Assembly (NCBI GenBank): GCA_037893225.1
Contig: JAZGUH010000285.1
Location: 496,001 to 560,000 of the forward strand
DNA length: 64,000 bases
Source: Hippasteria phrygiana
Lineage: Eukaryota; Echinodermata; Asteroidea; Valvatida; Goniasteridae
Direction: 5' to 3'
The notes beneath the pieces were generated by a model. That model did no database searches, had not been told where the DNA came from, and saw only the letters and a list, made by a program, of their open reading frames with translations. Both the position numbers and the translations under genes were made by a program. Below, in pieces: positions 10,111-20,983 of this stretch; within the stretch, counting starts at the first letter, position 1, and every line of letters begins with the position of its first letter.

Positions 10111-11018
10111 AGGATGAATAACTGGGCAAACATATATGGAATAAAAATGTTTAAGCCGCAGAAAGGAGCTTTTCGTTATTGAATCACCTGATCAAAGTTC
10201 GAATGAGATGAACTCGTAGTTTTAACCCTGCGTGCAGCCAAGTGCCTGTTTGGTGAGGCACGTTTTTGTATGTTTGCTATTTACGTATTAAACACCTTTG
10301 GGCCAATTCCGCTCAAACTTCATGTAATCCTCAATCGAACCCCCTAGTCTGAGGGCCTCTAGTCACCTTTAATGTCGAAATGACTAACAAGCCAAACCAA
10401 CCAGAAGAAAAAAAAACCAATAGCAAAGCCCCATTGGTTTGTGTACAAACCCATTTATTGTTAACAAAGCACGATCATTTGAGTTGGCGGTGTAGTCGGC
10501 TATCATAAAGGAAACTATCAATCATTCTACTGCTAGCCCAGTAACAGACGGTAAACAACAGCTGCTTTGACCCACAAAAAGTCTATGTCTGTGACTGTTT
10601 CATGTCCATGCTTTTAGAAAGTGCCTTCCGGAGGAGCACCTTGGTGCGCCCGAGTCATTTTTGTCGGGGCGCTGCACGCAGGGCTTCAAAGTAAGCTTAA
10701 GATTAAATCTGAATTATTTATGCTTTTAATGTTGGAGAACAACTCAAGGTGGGTTAAACAAAGGATTTTACAATTCCCGATTCATTTAATTGGTTGATAT
10801 ATTTTGGTGTCGATACTTTCCTATCGTGGTGAGGGTGTGGTATGTATCTTTTCTGGTTGATGTTTTGCAAATTTTGTTTAATAAACCACATAATTGTATC
10901 TGAATTCTATTGCAACGAAGCACCGAGATGCACTCCATCACCAAACTCTTCAACTGAATTGAAATCTGTATGCAGAAATAGACTTGAATGTCGAAAGTTG
11001 TGGATTTGTATCGCGAAT

Positions 11019-11090
11019 GGCCCCATGGTGTAATGGTTAGCACTCGAGACTCTGAATTTCGCGATCCGAGTTAAAATCTCGGTGGGACCT
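11019..11090 (+). tRNA. tRNA-Gln-CTG: tRNA-Gln(CUG)-like with C56A and G30:U40
   Basis: Unit 8 copy; the last one carrying the T40 variant. Confidence 0.82.
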
Positions 11091-11169
11091 AAAATGTGAT
11101 ATTTTTACCTTTTACTTGAATGACTTGATGTCGAATGTTGTCGATTTGAGTGTCTTAATTCCTATACAT

Positions 11170-11241
11170 GGCCCCATGGTGTAATGGTTAGCACTCGAGA
11201 CTTTGAATCTCGCGATCCGAGTTCAAATCTCGGTGGGACCT
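11170..11241 (+). tRNA. tRNA-Gln-TTG: tRNA-Gln(UUG)
   Basis: Intact copy in unit 8. Confidence 0.93.
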
Positions 11242-11556
11242 AAAATGTGATCTTTTACCTTTGACTTGATGTCGAATGTTGTGGATTTGTGTCCTGATTG
11301 TGAATGGCCCATGGCATATTGGTGAGCACTCGAGACTCTGAATTGTCCTACCACGTACACGATCCTGACACTTCACAAATGACTCTCAGCTCTTGTTTTT
11401 TGGGTAGATCAAACCGTCCGATCCGAAGTCGGGCACATTGTCTCGTACTAGGCCACGCGCCTAAATTCAACCTTCTTCTGGGGGAAAACAAGATGAGCAA
11501 CTGCATACGCATAACTTCAAAAATGAATTAACCATGCAGTACACGGCAATAAAAAA

Positions 11557-11629
11557 CGACCGCGAAGGGATTCGAACCCTCAATCTTCCGATCCGAAGTC
11601 GGACGCCTTATCCATTAGGCCACGCGGCC
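11557..11629 (-). tRNA. tRNA-Arg-TCG: tRNA-Arg(UCG)
   Basis: Intact copy in unit 8. Confidence 0.95.
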
Positions 11630-12537
11630 AGGATGAATAACTGGGCAAACATATATGGAATAAAAATGTTTAAGCCGCAGAAAGGAGCTTTTCGTTATTG
11701 AATCACCTGATCAAAGTTCGAATGAGATGAACTCGTAGTTTTAACCCTGCGTGCAGCCAAGTGCCTGTTTGGTGAGGCACGTTTTTGTATGTTTGCTATT
11801 TAAGTATTAAACACCTTTGGGCCAATTCCGCTCAAACTTCATGTAATCCTCAATCGAACCCCCTAGTCTGAGGGCCTCTAGTCACCTTTAATGTCGAAAT
11901 GACTAACAAGCCAAACCAACCAGAAGAAAAAAAAAACAATAGCAAAGCCCCATTGGTTTGTGTACAAACCCATTTATTGTTAACAAAGCACGAACATTTG
12001 AGTTGGCGGTGTAGTCGGCTATCATAAAGGAAACTATCAATCATTCTACTGCTAGCCCAGTAACAGACGGTAAACAACAGCTGCTTTGACCCACAAAAAG
12101 TCTATGTCTGTGACTGTTTCATGTCCATGCTTTTAGAAAGTGCCTTCCGGAGGAGCACCTTGGTGCGCCCGAGTCATTTTTGTCGGGGCGCTGCACGCAG
12201 GGCTTCAAAGTAAGCTTAAGATTAAATCTGAATTATTTATGCTTTTAATGTTGGAGAACAACTCAAGGTGGGTTAAACAAAGGATTTTACAATTCCCGAT
12301 TCATTTAATTGGTTGATATATTTTGGTGTCGATACTTTCCTATCGTGGTGAGGGTGTGGTATGTATCTTTTCTGGTTGATGTTTTGCAAATCTTGTTTAA
12401 TAAACCACATAATTGTATTTGAATTCTATTGCAACGAAGCACCGAGATGCACTCCATCACCAAACTCTTCAACTGAATTGAAATCTGTAGGCAGAATTGG
12501 ACTTGAATGTCGAAAGTTGTGGATTTGTATCGCGAAT

Positions 12538-12609
12538 GGCCCCATTGTGTAATGGTTAGCACTCGAGACTCTGAATCTCGCGATCCGAGTTAAAATCTCG
12601 GTGGGACCT
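12538..12609 (+). tRNA. tRNA-Gln-CTG: tRNA-Gln(CUG)-like with C56A and G9T
   Basis: T-loop TTAAAAT plus CATTGTG in place of CATGGTG, changing the linker base G9 at the edge of the A box. Probably a pseudogene. Confidence 0.8.
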
Positions 12610-12688
12610 AAAATGTGATATTTTTACCTTTTACTTGAATGACTTGATGTCGAATGTTGTCGATTTGAGTGTCTTAATTCCTATACAT

Positions 12689-12760
12689 GGCCCCATGGTG
12701 TAATGGTTAGCACTCGAGACTTTGAATCTCGCGATCCGAGTTCAAATCTCGGTGGGACCT
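12689..12760 (+). tRNA. tRNA-Gln-TTG: tRNA-Gln(UUG)
   Basis: Intact copy in unit 9; anticodon UUG; T-loop TTCAAAT. Confidence 0.93.
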
Positions 12761-13076
12761 AAAATGTGATCTTTTACCTTTGACTTGATGTCGAATGTTG
12801 TGGATTTGTGTCCTGATTGTGAATGGCCCATGGCATATTGGTGAGCACTCGAGACTCTGAATTGTCCTACCACGTACACGATCCTGACACTTCACAAATG
12901 ACTCTCAGCTCTTGTTTTTTGGGTAGATCAAACCGTCCGATTCGAAGTCGGGCACATTGTCTCGTACTAGGCCACGCGCCTAAATTCAACCTTCTTCTGG
13001 GGGAAAATAAAGTTGAGCAACTGCATACGCATAACTTCATAAATAGATTAACCATGCAGTACACGGCAATAAAAAA

Positions 13077-13149
13077 CGACCGCGAAGGGATTCGAACCCT
13101 CAATCTTCCGATCCGAAGTAGGACGCCTTATCCATTAGGCCACGCGGCC
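13077..13149 (-). tRNA. tRNA-Arg-TCG: tRNA-Arg(UCG), anticodon-stem mismatch
   Basis: The + strand reads cgaagtaggac for cgaagtcggac, so on the gene strand the anticodon stem is TCCTA/TCGGA and pair 30:40 is lost next to the loop. The internal promoter boxes are intact, so it may be transcribed but misfolded. Confidence 0.82.
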
Positions 13150-13862
13150 AGGATGTTGACACTTCACAAATGACTCTCAGCTCTTGTTTTTTGGGTAGAT
13201 CAAACCGTCCGATCCGCGGCCAGGATGAATAACTGGGCAAACATATATGGAATAAAAATGTTTAAGCCGCAGAAAGGAGCTTTTCGTTATTGAATCACCT
13301 GATCAAAGTTCGAATGAGATGAACTCGTAGTTTTAACCCTGCGTGCAGCCAAGTGCCTGTTTGGTGAGGCACGTTTTTGTATGTTTGCTATTTACGTATT
13401 AAACACCTTTGGGCCAATTCCGCTCAAACTTCATGTAATCCTCAATCGAACCCCCTAGTCTGAGGGCCTCTAGTCACCTTTAATGTCGAAATGACTAACA
13501 AGCCAAACCAACCAGAAGAAAAAAAAACCAATAGCAAAGCCCCATTGGTTTGTGTACAAACCCATTTATTGTTAACAAAGCACGATCATTTGAGTTGGCG
13601 GTGTAGTCGGCTATCATAAAGGAAACTATCAATCATTCTACTGCTAGCCCAGTAACAGACGGTAAACAACAGCTGCTTCGAACAACAAAAAGTCTATGTC
13701 TGTGACTGTTTCATGTCCATGCTTTTAGAAAGTGCCTTCCGGAGGAGCACCTTGGTGCGCCCGAGTCATTTTTGTCGGAGTCATTTTTAATTGGTTGATG
13801 AATTGAAATCTGTATGCAGAATTAGACTTGAATGTCGAAAGTTGTGGATTTGTGTCGCGAAT

Positions 13863-13934
13863 GGCCCCATGGTGTAATGGTTAGCACTCGAGACTCTGAA
13901 TCTCGCGATCCGAGTTCAAATATCGGTGGGACCT
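13863..13934 (+). tRNA. tRNA-Gln-CTG: tRNA-Gln(CUG)-like, C61A T-stem lesion
   Basis: The T-loop is TTCAAAT, so C56 is present, unlike in units 1-9. The next base is A instead of C (tatcgg for tctcgg), which breaks the near-invariant G53:C61 pair that is also part of the B box. TTTT follows downstream. Probably a pseudogene by a different lesion. Confidence 0.8.
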
Positions 13935-14255
13935 AAAATGTGATCTTTTACCTTTTACTTGCATGACTTGATGTCGAATGTTGTTTGTGTCCTAATTGTG
14001 AATGGGCCCATGGCATATTGGTTAGCACTCGAGACCCTGAATTGTCCTACCACGTACACGATACTGACACTTCACAAATGACTCTCAGCTCTTGTTTTTT
14101 TGGTAGAACAAACCGTCCGACCCGAAGTCGGGCACATTGTCTCGTACTAGGCCGCGCGGCTAAATTGAACCTTCTTCTGGGGAAAACAAAGTTGAGCAAC
14201 TGCATACGCCTAACTTGGAAACTAAATTGACCATGCAGTACACGGCAATAAAAAA

Positions 14256-14328
14256 CGACCGCGAAGGGACTCGAACGCTCAATCTTCCGATCCGAAGTCG
14301 GACGCCTTATCCATTAGGCCACGCGGCC
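14256..14328 (-). tRNA. tRNA-Arg-TCG: tRNA-Arg(UCG)-like, T-stem mismatch
   Basis: T-arm GAGCG-TTCGAGT-CCCTT: base 52 is C opposite C62, breaking one T-stem pair and altering the first G of the B box. Anticodon UCG and acceptor stem are intact. Doubtful function. Confidence 0.78.
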
Positions 14329-14744
14329 AGGATGAATCTGGACAAATATTAATGGAATAAATATTTTTGAGACGCAGAAAGGAGCTTTTCGTTACTGAAT
14401 CACCTGATCCAAGTTCTAATTAGATGAACTCGTAGCTTAAGCTTAATTATTGATGCTTTTAATGTTGGAGAACAACTAAAGGTGGGTTAAACAAAGGATT
14501 TTACAATTCTCTGTTCATTTAATTGGTTGATATAATTTTGTGTCGATACTTTCCTATCGTGGTGAGGGTGTGGCATGTACCTTTATCCGGTTGATGTTTC
14601 GCAAATCTTGTTTAAGAAACCACATAATTTAAAAATAGTTATATTGCAGCGAAGCACCGAGATGCACTTCATCCACCACCAAACTCTTCAACTGAATTAA
14701 CATCTGTATGCAGAATTGGACTTGAATGTCGAAAGTTGTGGATA

Positions 14745-14981
14745 CAACTTCCGAAATTCTTGAAGTTGAAGGCACACAATACCCCTTTTGAAACGCGCAA
14801 GCGCATATGAAGCACGATATGGGGGAAAGGGACCCCCCCCCCCCCTCTTTTGTGTTGGTCATTGTGTTCCCGGAATCTCAAGAATTCTATTCAGAAATCA
14901 GGGGGATGTGTTAGATAACAATAATCTGGAGTGTGCTTATGGTATAGGGATAAGGGGGGGGGGGGGGGTACCCTTTGGGGC
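14745..14981. other. Array-edge unique DNA with C13 and G-rich runs
   Basis: After the array homology ends there is unique sequence with a 13-base C run near 14832 and a G run of about 17 bases near 14956-14968. No coding signal seen. Confidence 0.5.
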
Positions 14982-15030
14982 TCGGACAACTCGACCGTTG
15001 GCCGACTCGACTCGAGACAACTCGACCGTT

Positions 15031-15149
15031 CAGACAACTCGACCGTTCAGACAACTCGACCGTTCAGACAACTCGACCGTTCAGACAACTCGACCGTTCA
15101 GACAACTCGACCGTTCAGACAACTCGACCGTTCAGACAACTCGACCGTT
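15031..15149. repeat. 17-bp minisatellite A, seven copies
   Basis: Seven head-to-tail exact copies of CAGACAACTCGACCGTT. Confidence 0.97.
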
Positions 15150-15166
15150 TTTTTGTCAAATGGGAA

Positions 15167-15319
15167 GACAAGTCGTCCGTTGAGACAAGTCGTCCGTTGA
15201 GACAAGTCGTCCGTTGAGACAAGTCGTCCGTTGAGACAAGTCGTCCGTTGAGACAAGTCGTCCGTTGAGACAAGTCGTCCGTTGAGACAAGTCGTCCGTT
15301 GAGACAAGTCGTCCGTTGA
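15167..15319. repeat. 17-bp minisatellite B, nine copies
   Basis: Nine head-to-tail exact copies of GACAAGTCGTCCGTTGA, the same length as minisatellite A and differing from it at only three positions once aligned. Confidence 0.97.
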
Positions 15320-15714
15320 GACAAGTCGACTCGTAGATAGGGGAATTGGTTGTGGAAGGAACGGCGCGCGCGGCACGGGGTGACTTTTGATGGGCAGGAC
15401 AGCGCTGTTGTTTTGGACGGGGCTTGGGTACACAGGGGGCCGGGATGGACGCAGGCATGACAGGGGGCCGGGTAACGTGAATTGTCGTGCCGGTCTATAT
15501 TTTGTGGCACGGGGCTGGGATTGGATATGTATATGCGGGGCCGGGAAGTTTTCTTTTTGCGGGGTGACATGGTTGATGGGCCGGACAGCGCTGTCGTTTT
15601 TGACGGGGCTGGGGTACACAGGGGCCCGGGATGAGGGATTAGAATAACAATTTGATAACAAACTACATTTTGTAATCCACTTGCCTCTACACTAGCCATC
15701 ATCAACTGAGATGT

Positions 15715-16018
15715 TTAAGAATACCGGCCTATCACCGCATCGGTGCGGCGATAAATACCCGGCGGTGCGGCTGCCCGCCCGCGGCCGTGCACCGTGCATG
15801 CCGCGTCGCTCTCGCGGGCCTTGCACGCGCTGGGTCCCGGCGTCGCGCTCGCCGTGCATGCCGTGTCACCGTACACCGACCGGGTCCCCGCGCACGGTAA
15901 TACCACACATTCTGAACCATTCTGGGCCACGCGCACACGCAAATACCCAAACATTGACGGGCAACCTGTGTTGAAAATACCACGCGCTCCGCTAGCTACG
16001 TCATTGTACAACGCATCG
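15715..16018. other. GC-rich interior segment without a recognised gene
   Basis: Overlapping open frames exist on both strands because the segment is GC-rich; none shows a domain I recognise. Confidence 0.4.
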
Positions 16019-16122
16019 CACGGTCGAGTTGTCTCCATGTCAAAGTCGACTTGTCTCAACGGACGACTTGGTAAACGGTCGAGTTGTCTCGAGTCGAGTC
16101 GGCCAACGGTCGAGTTGTCCGA

Positions 16123-16816
16123 CATCCTAGTTTGGAATGCAAATATAGGCCGTGGGCCGAGTCGCAAAAAGTGCTTTAGTTTTTAATTTTCGTAACGTAC
16201 CTCGGCAATATACCTGCAAATCATATTAAAACGAAGCCAAAAAAAGACTGAATTGTGTGAACCTTGTTCTTTTTGTCTTGTTTTGTTTGCTTTTATGTAG
16301 TAGTAAAAAGTTCGGGCTGATAAAATTCCCTCAAAGCTCTATTTTTTGGAGTACGTGGCTGTCAAAAAAAGTCGGGTCCCTCTGCTATCGATCAATGTTA
16401 ACAATGTATTGGAGCGTCTGGTAACAGGATGTTGCGCAATCCAAGATGGCGACGTCCGGAGGAGACGGACATGACATGCATTCGTGATTTCGGTGCAAAT
16501 ACATGTTGCACAATCTGCCAAAGGAAAAAGTGTCCCCCTTTACTGAAACGTCATGGAACAAGGTGACACACTGTGTGCAAAGGGAGAACAACTGGACAGC
16601 AATTTCGCCGAGATCGCTCGTGCAGCATGCAGCGGCGACTGCGGATGTCTATCCGCGGCCGCGTTAACAAGCGCTGGGTTTTATCGGGAATGCTGTGTAA
16701 TCTCACTTATTTCATTACTTTATTAAAATTGTAAGCCAGGCATCTCGACTAATATTATTTGTCAACAAGATATAAAGACTTTCATTCAGTAGTAAGTAAA
16801 ATTAAGGCATACTTGT
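16123..16816. other. No gene recognised
   Basis: Contains CCAAGATGGCGACG near 16440, a YY1-like initiator motif, but the frame from that ATG is only 13 codons and no following exon could be found. Confidence 0.35.
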
Positions 16817-17001
16817 CAGTGGCGGATCTACGGGGGGGGGGGGGGGGGGGGGGGTTTTGGGGGTTTAAACCCCCCCCCCCTGGGCTTGAAAAAAAAAAGA
16901 AAAATAACCAGTGTCGGGTGTCGAAAATTCGGCACGCTGGGGTGTGTAGGCCAATCACCTCAGGTAAACCCCCCCTTAGTTAAAACCTAGATCCGCCCCT
17001 G
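16817..17001. mobile_element. MITE with CAG(T/G)GGCGGATC ends and long poly-G
   Basis: 185 bp from CAGTGGCGGATCTA to the inverted TAGATCCGCCCCTG. The flanks share CTTGT. It contains a G run of more than 20 bases and C-rich complements. Related pieces occur at 37152 and 41358-41484. Confidence 0.65.
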
Positions 17002-19705
17002 CTTGTATGGGGGAAGGGCGGTAGCTTTATCCGAACAAATCAATTTTAAACTTTTTTACGATATTGAACAATTTACGCATAATTCCAAAGACATGTATTT
17101 TTTCAAAGAATTTTATGAAAATCCGGTCAGAAGGAACGAGTACAGAACCAACCCCCCCCCCCAAAAAAAAATAATAATAAATAAAATAAAATAAAATTAG
17201 TATTAATGAAACCATGCCTGACAACGTTTTGAAATTATAGCTCGTGGGGGCCATACATTTCTACGAGGAATCTGGGTTAAATATTATGGATGCACATTTT
17301 TACTACTATAGTACTACAAGCTATATTAGCTCATTATGAGAACCAAAGCAAACATTTAAGTGAGACTGAGCTGTTCTAGTAATCCTTATGTTCATCTTAA
17401 TTGTCTTTACTAGTTAAAGATGCTTTCTGTGTTTTTAGTGTAGTTTAATTTATTTAAAAAGAAAGCAAATACGTATTGAACTTGTGCTTCATATCAGAAT
17501 ATTCCTGAGGTATTTATTGTTTATAGTAGTCTTATCAGTATACAGATGTACACACCTGTTCCCTGTCATTCTACCTCATTTTAAAAAGGCAACTTAAGTT
17601 TGAAGTATTCTAATGAAACTCGTCATTTGCTATAGAGCAGCATGCATGATGAACAAGTACGCTAAACCTTTAAAGTAGTTCAAATTGTTCTTAAATTTAC
17701 TTTTTAAAACCATTGCATCAGAAATTTTTTTTTCAGTACCCTGAACAAAAACGTTTGTGGGGGGGGGGGATGTTTCCAGACAGACTAATCACCCCTTGTA
17801 AAATTACACCTGTATTGCAAGAGTGTTAGATTGAGTACAATTTTTCCTTTTTATCATTTCAAGAATATCTACAAAAATATAATCCATCAATTTATTGAAA
17901 ATAACTTAGAAGTGTAATTTCTCAAATTTCACATGCTGATCATGGAATGGACAAGAATAAATTTGTTAATATATGAACATGTTAACTTTTGTCAGCAATT
18001 TTTTTTTTCATTCGTTATTAATACATGTACTTACTAAAACAAGAATTGCAAAGTACAACACCTTGGAAAGTGATTTTAGCCATTGAAATTATTATTCAGA
18101 ATTGTTTACTCCTTTCAGTCTTGAATTGAAAATTAACTTCCAACAGTTATTTGAAAAAAAATTGGGCACTGACCGTTATCTTGCAACATTAATTTAAAAA
18201 AATAGATGGCCACACACAGTCCACTGTTCTTCTCAGACCTTTAACAGTTCCAGTTGAAGAATGGCATAATTAAGTTATATAACAGTCACCGATATTTAAA
18301 ACTTTGAGTGAATATCACACATTGTATTGTCCATCAAGGAACAAGACTGAAGAATGAGTGGCCTTAAATTACGTATTGGTTGATGGCATATTAAGAAAGA
18401 GATCCCTTAGTAGTACTTGCATTTGGTCACGTTAAGTAATGGAAGACACTTTCTCGAAGGAAAATTACTTTAGCTCCAATGTCTGCTCAAAATCCAAGTA
18501 GCTTCATCAGGGCCGCCTCGTCAGTGAAATTTAACAAGGCATAAGCACAACATGCAACATAGAAAGCCAAAATAATTGCATGGACTTAAAAAATAAGGTC
18601 ACGGTAAAATCAGGTTGCCTTTCTTCCTTGATGAATAAATGGAGTGCCCAGTCGATCCAGTCCTTGGTGAAGTCCAACAGGACATGCACAAAAAGGCATG
18701 CACAAAAGTTTTTTCTGCGTTGATCATGCTGGTGAAATTTCTATGGGCCCTTTTGAAAGATCCTTTGTCCTTCAGTGACTGGTGGTAGACCCCTCGTGCT
18801 GAAAAAAAAGGAAAACTATGATAAATACATGTACATGTAAAATGAATATTCAAGATGGTTGGATCCCTCAGATGTTGATATAGTTTGCTAATATCTCCAG
18901 GATGTCCTGAAACTCCTGATAAAGACCAATTAACGAAATTTATTGGAAAATGTTGAACTTGTCAGGCAAATTTATTGGAAACAACTTGCTGGAACATGTT
19001 ATGTTGTGCAAAATCAACCCAACCAATGTGGGTTTTTTTTAGGGGCGGGGTGGTTAAAGGGCGCAACAGTTTGGCTCATTGTTTTTGGAATTATTTAAAA
19101 TATTCAACGGAAAGAATGCAACGTCCTGCCGCTACTATTTTTTTTAACCATATCTTACTTCAATGATGGTTAGTCATTGCAGATATATGTTGAAAAGGAA
19201 AACAAAACATGAATTTGGGACAGAAAATTTCTAAAAATGGTCGTAAGTCACCATAGACATTGTACATAACTAACACAATGGCGTCTGAATACTACATTCT
19301 TTCCTATTCAACTAGTGTCCCTTGAAAACAAAACATTCAGAAAGTGATGACTTTACACAGTGTGTAAGACCTTTTCTCAACAGAACCCCCCCCCCACAAA
19401 CCCCAAAATAAACTAAATACTAACCTCCCAACATTTCATTTTAAAAAGAACACTGCCATAATGACCATGACAGCAGTCTCGACCAACACTAGACCTGCAG
19501 ACGAAAATGCAGTTCTGCTAGTAATCTTTGTAAGTTGTATAACGTTAGGGCCCTTGCAAAGAGGCCTACATGTATGATGCATATGAATACATGGGACCGA
19601 GTCTTCGTTGTATGTAGTTTGGAAAATCAACCAAAACATGCCTGACCATTGCACCAATCTATCGATAATATACGGGGGAAATAACCTCACCTTCATTACA
19701 GCCTT
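17002..19705. other. AT-rich DNA, nothing recognised
   Basis: No coding region, RNA gene or strong repeat seen. Only homopolymer runs (C near 17152, G near 17759, T near 18000, C near 19386). Confidence 0.4.
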
Positions 19706-20217
19706 GAGCAAGTTCGGTTGGGCGACCAGAGTGACTAGACTTAACCATAGTCAATCTAGATGTCACTCGAACGCTGCGCGGTTTGACTAGCTAGTCCAAC
19801 TGGATCAACCTAGCTCCGGACCATGGTTTCTCTAGTCACTCGCGAGTTACGTCACGGTTTCAAGATGGAGGTTATGTAAGCTGGGCAAGTTTTGCAAACG
19901 TTTACTGTAAATTGTTAGTTTTGTCCAATGATAATAACTCTTTGCAATAAGATAATGAATTATTTATTGCACTAAAGTTAAATAGAGAAAACAAAAGAAA
20001 TAAATAATAGAAAATAAGAATGACGTACCAACATTTGCTTCGTTAACAAGTAGCAGACGACATTCTTTACAGTCTGTTGTTGCTACACAAACTGTTAGAT
20101 TTGACGTACATTGTAGTTGATTGACTAGATGCGTTCGAGTGAAAACAGACCACGCATGCGTGATATAAATCGCAAAATTGACAAAAGGGACTAGATCAGC
20201 AGCACCCGAACTTGCTC
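19706..20217. mobile_element. Possible inverted-repeat element (GAGCAAGTTCGG ends)
   Basis: Short inverted ends GAGCAAGTTCGG and CCGAACTTGCTC, 512 bp apart, with repeated ctagtcact motifs inside. The target duplication is uncertain (CTT at most). Weak candidate. Confidence 0.4.
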
Positions 20218-20933
20218 CTTGCTTGAAAGTATTGCGTCATCAGCGACCTGAAACTGAGGTGCATACACTGTACGTGCACCCAAGCAGCTGATGTACGAAG
20301 TAAACATGACACAAACGGCCTCAAACACTCGTTGTTTTGACGTATTTCTAAAGAAAATATTTTCAAACTCAGGAAACCTGCAAGAGATATGATACATTCT
20401 GTCCCAGATTTTGTGTTTTGAAGTTTTAATTTTCCTCTGTCAGGTCGACAATTGTAAGAAATATCGCCGAAGTCCACGTTAGAACCGCTCTCTTATGCAT
20501 CGCTCTCTCGTAGTCTCCTGCGGTTGCTGAATTTACGTAAACAATGGCGCGGTACTATGGAGACTATTGTATGGCTCCCAGACGTCACATACACACGGTG
20601 AACTGCGCCAGACTAGTCACTTTTCAGCCTCTTTCCGTGAGAAGAAGTCGATTTTTTTCAACAGTTTGAGAGTGTTGTGCTCATTAACAAACAAGATTCA
20701 CAACTAAGAACAACCCAAATACTATCTGTGATATTTATTTCTATTGAACAAACCAAAAAGAAATCATCCTCCTTAGGTACGTTACGAAAGAAGCTCTTTT
20801 GGGGCCTTGGCCCACGGCCTAATAAGGGTGTCTGAGATCGAGAGAGTTAAAATGTATAGACCTATTGAAATTCTCCTAAAGTCATGCATCAAAATATACC
20901 CAATCGACAATAATCGAGTACGTACTGTAGACT

Positions 20934-20983
20934 GGTTCCCGTCTCTGCTGCTATCAATAAATACCGCAGCAGAGACGGGAACC
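20934..20983. repeat. Perfect hairpin, 18-bp arms
   Basis: GGTTCCCGTCTCTGCTGC and its exact complement, separated by 14 bp. Confidence 0.9.

Larger units (their letters stand above)
6462..12537. repeat. Block of four near-identical 1519-bp units (units 5-8)
   Basis: Unit starts 6462, 7981, 9500 and 11019 are each exactly 1519 bp apart. These four share private variants: anticodon-stem base T40, gggaaaacaagatgagc in the Arg-relic flank, and atctgaattc upstream of the Gln genes. Almost no differences are visible between them, so this block was amplified or homogenised most recently. Relics: 5'-half Gln 6749-6793, 8268-8312, 9787-9831, 11306-11350; degraded Arg (-) 6844-6904, 8363-8423, 9882-9942, 11401-11461. 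Confidence 0.93.
12538..13862. repeat. Left array unit 9 (shortened, rearranged)
   Basis: Relics: 5'-half Gln at 12825-12869, degraded Arg at 12920-12980 (-). At 13150-13221 it carries the start of the same Arg-block duplication as unit 1, but that second copy is deleted: the relic at 13192-13216 runs through GATCCG straight into the cggccaggatgaat flank. The transposon-like insertion is also cut (13337 to about 13777), and the following spacer jumps to the Gln upstream flank. Confidence 0.85.
1..14744. repeat. Left tRNA array: ten tandem units, Gln on +, Arg on -
   Basis: About 9.6 tandem copies of a unit whose period is 1519-1521 bp in its regular part (tRNA-Gln starts at 1901, 3421, 4941, 6462, 7981, 9500, 11019, 12538). 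Order within a unit: tRNA-Gln(CUG), tRNA-Gln(UUG), a 5'-half Gln relic, a degraded Arg relic on the - strand, an intact tRNA-Arg(UCG) on the - strand, then about 0.9 kb of spacer. Positions 1-108 are the spacer end of a preceding unit. The last unit, from 13863, is clearly more diverged, and homology stops near 14744, just before the place where another tRNA-Gln would begin. Reading frames of 60-145 codons here recur only because the DNA is repeated. Confidence 0.97.
13863..14744. repeat. Left array unit 10, diverged terminal unit without the MITE
   Basis: Most diverged unit. It has one full-length Gln, a 5'-half Gln relic at 14005-14048 (anticodon region ACCCTGAA), a degraded Arg relic at 14101-14160 (-), a full-length Arg, and spacer to 14744. 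The 458-bp insertion of units 1-9 is absent: near 14432 the sequence runs from ctcgtagctt into aagcttaatt. The whole UUG gene block is missing. Confidence 0.85.
14982..16122. mobile_element. Inverted-repeat element with subterminal 17-bp tandem repeats
   Basis: The two ends are inverted copies for about 49 bp: TCGGACAACTCGACCGTTGG at 14982 and its complement ending at 16122. Inside the left end lie two 17-bp minisatellites (15031-15149 and 15167-15319). The right end has shorter, degenerate versions of the same motifs (16020-16100). The interior holds a 62-bp direct repeat (15389-15451 and 15574-15635) and GC-rich sequence. No transposase frame is visible, so this looks like a non-autonomous DNA element. 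No clear target-site duplication was found. A related end lies at 33715-33870. Confidence 0.65.

Noticed and set aside
15031..15319. CRISPR-like array
   Set aside because: The repeats are head-to-tail without unique spacers and the genome is animal.
14788..15705. Open frames up to 196 codons over the 17-bp repeats
   Set aside because: A 17-bp repeat free of stops gives long frames in several phases on both strands. No domain is seen.
16440..16490. Possible first exon at CCAAGATGGCGACG
   Set aside because: Only 13 codons before a stop, no donor site in frame, no downstream exon.
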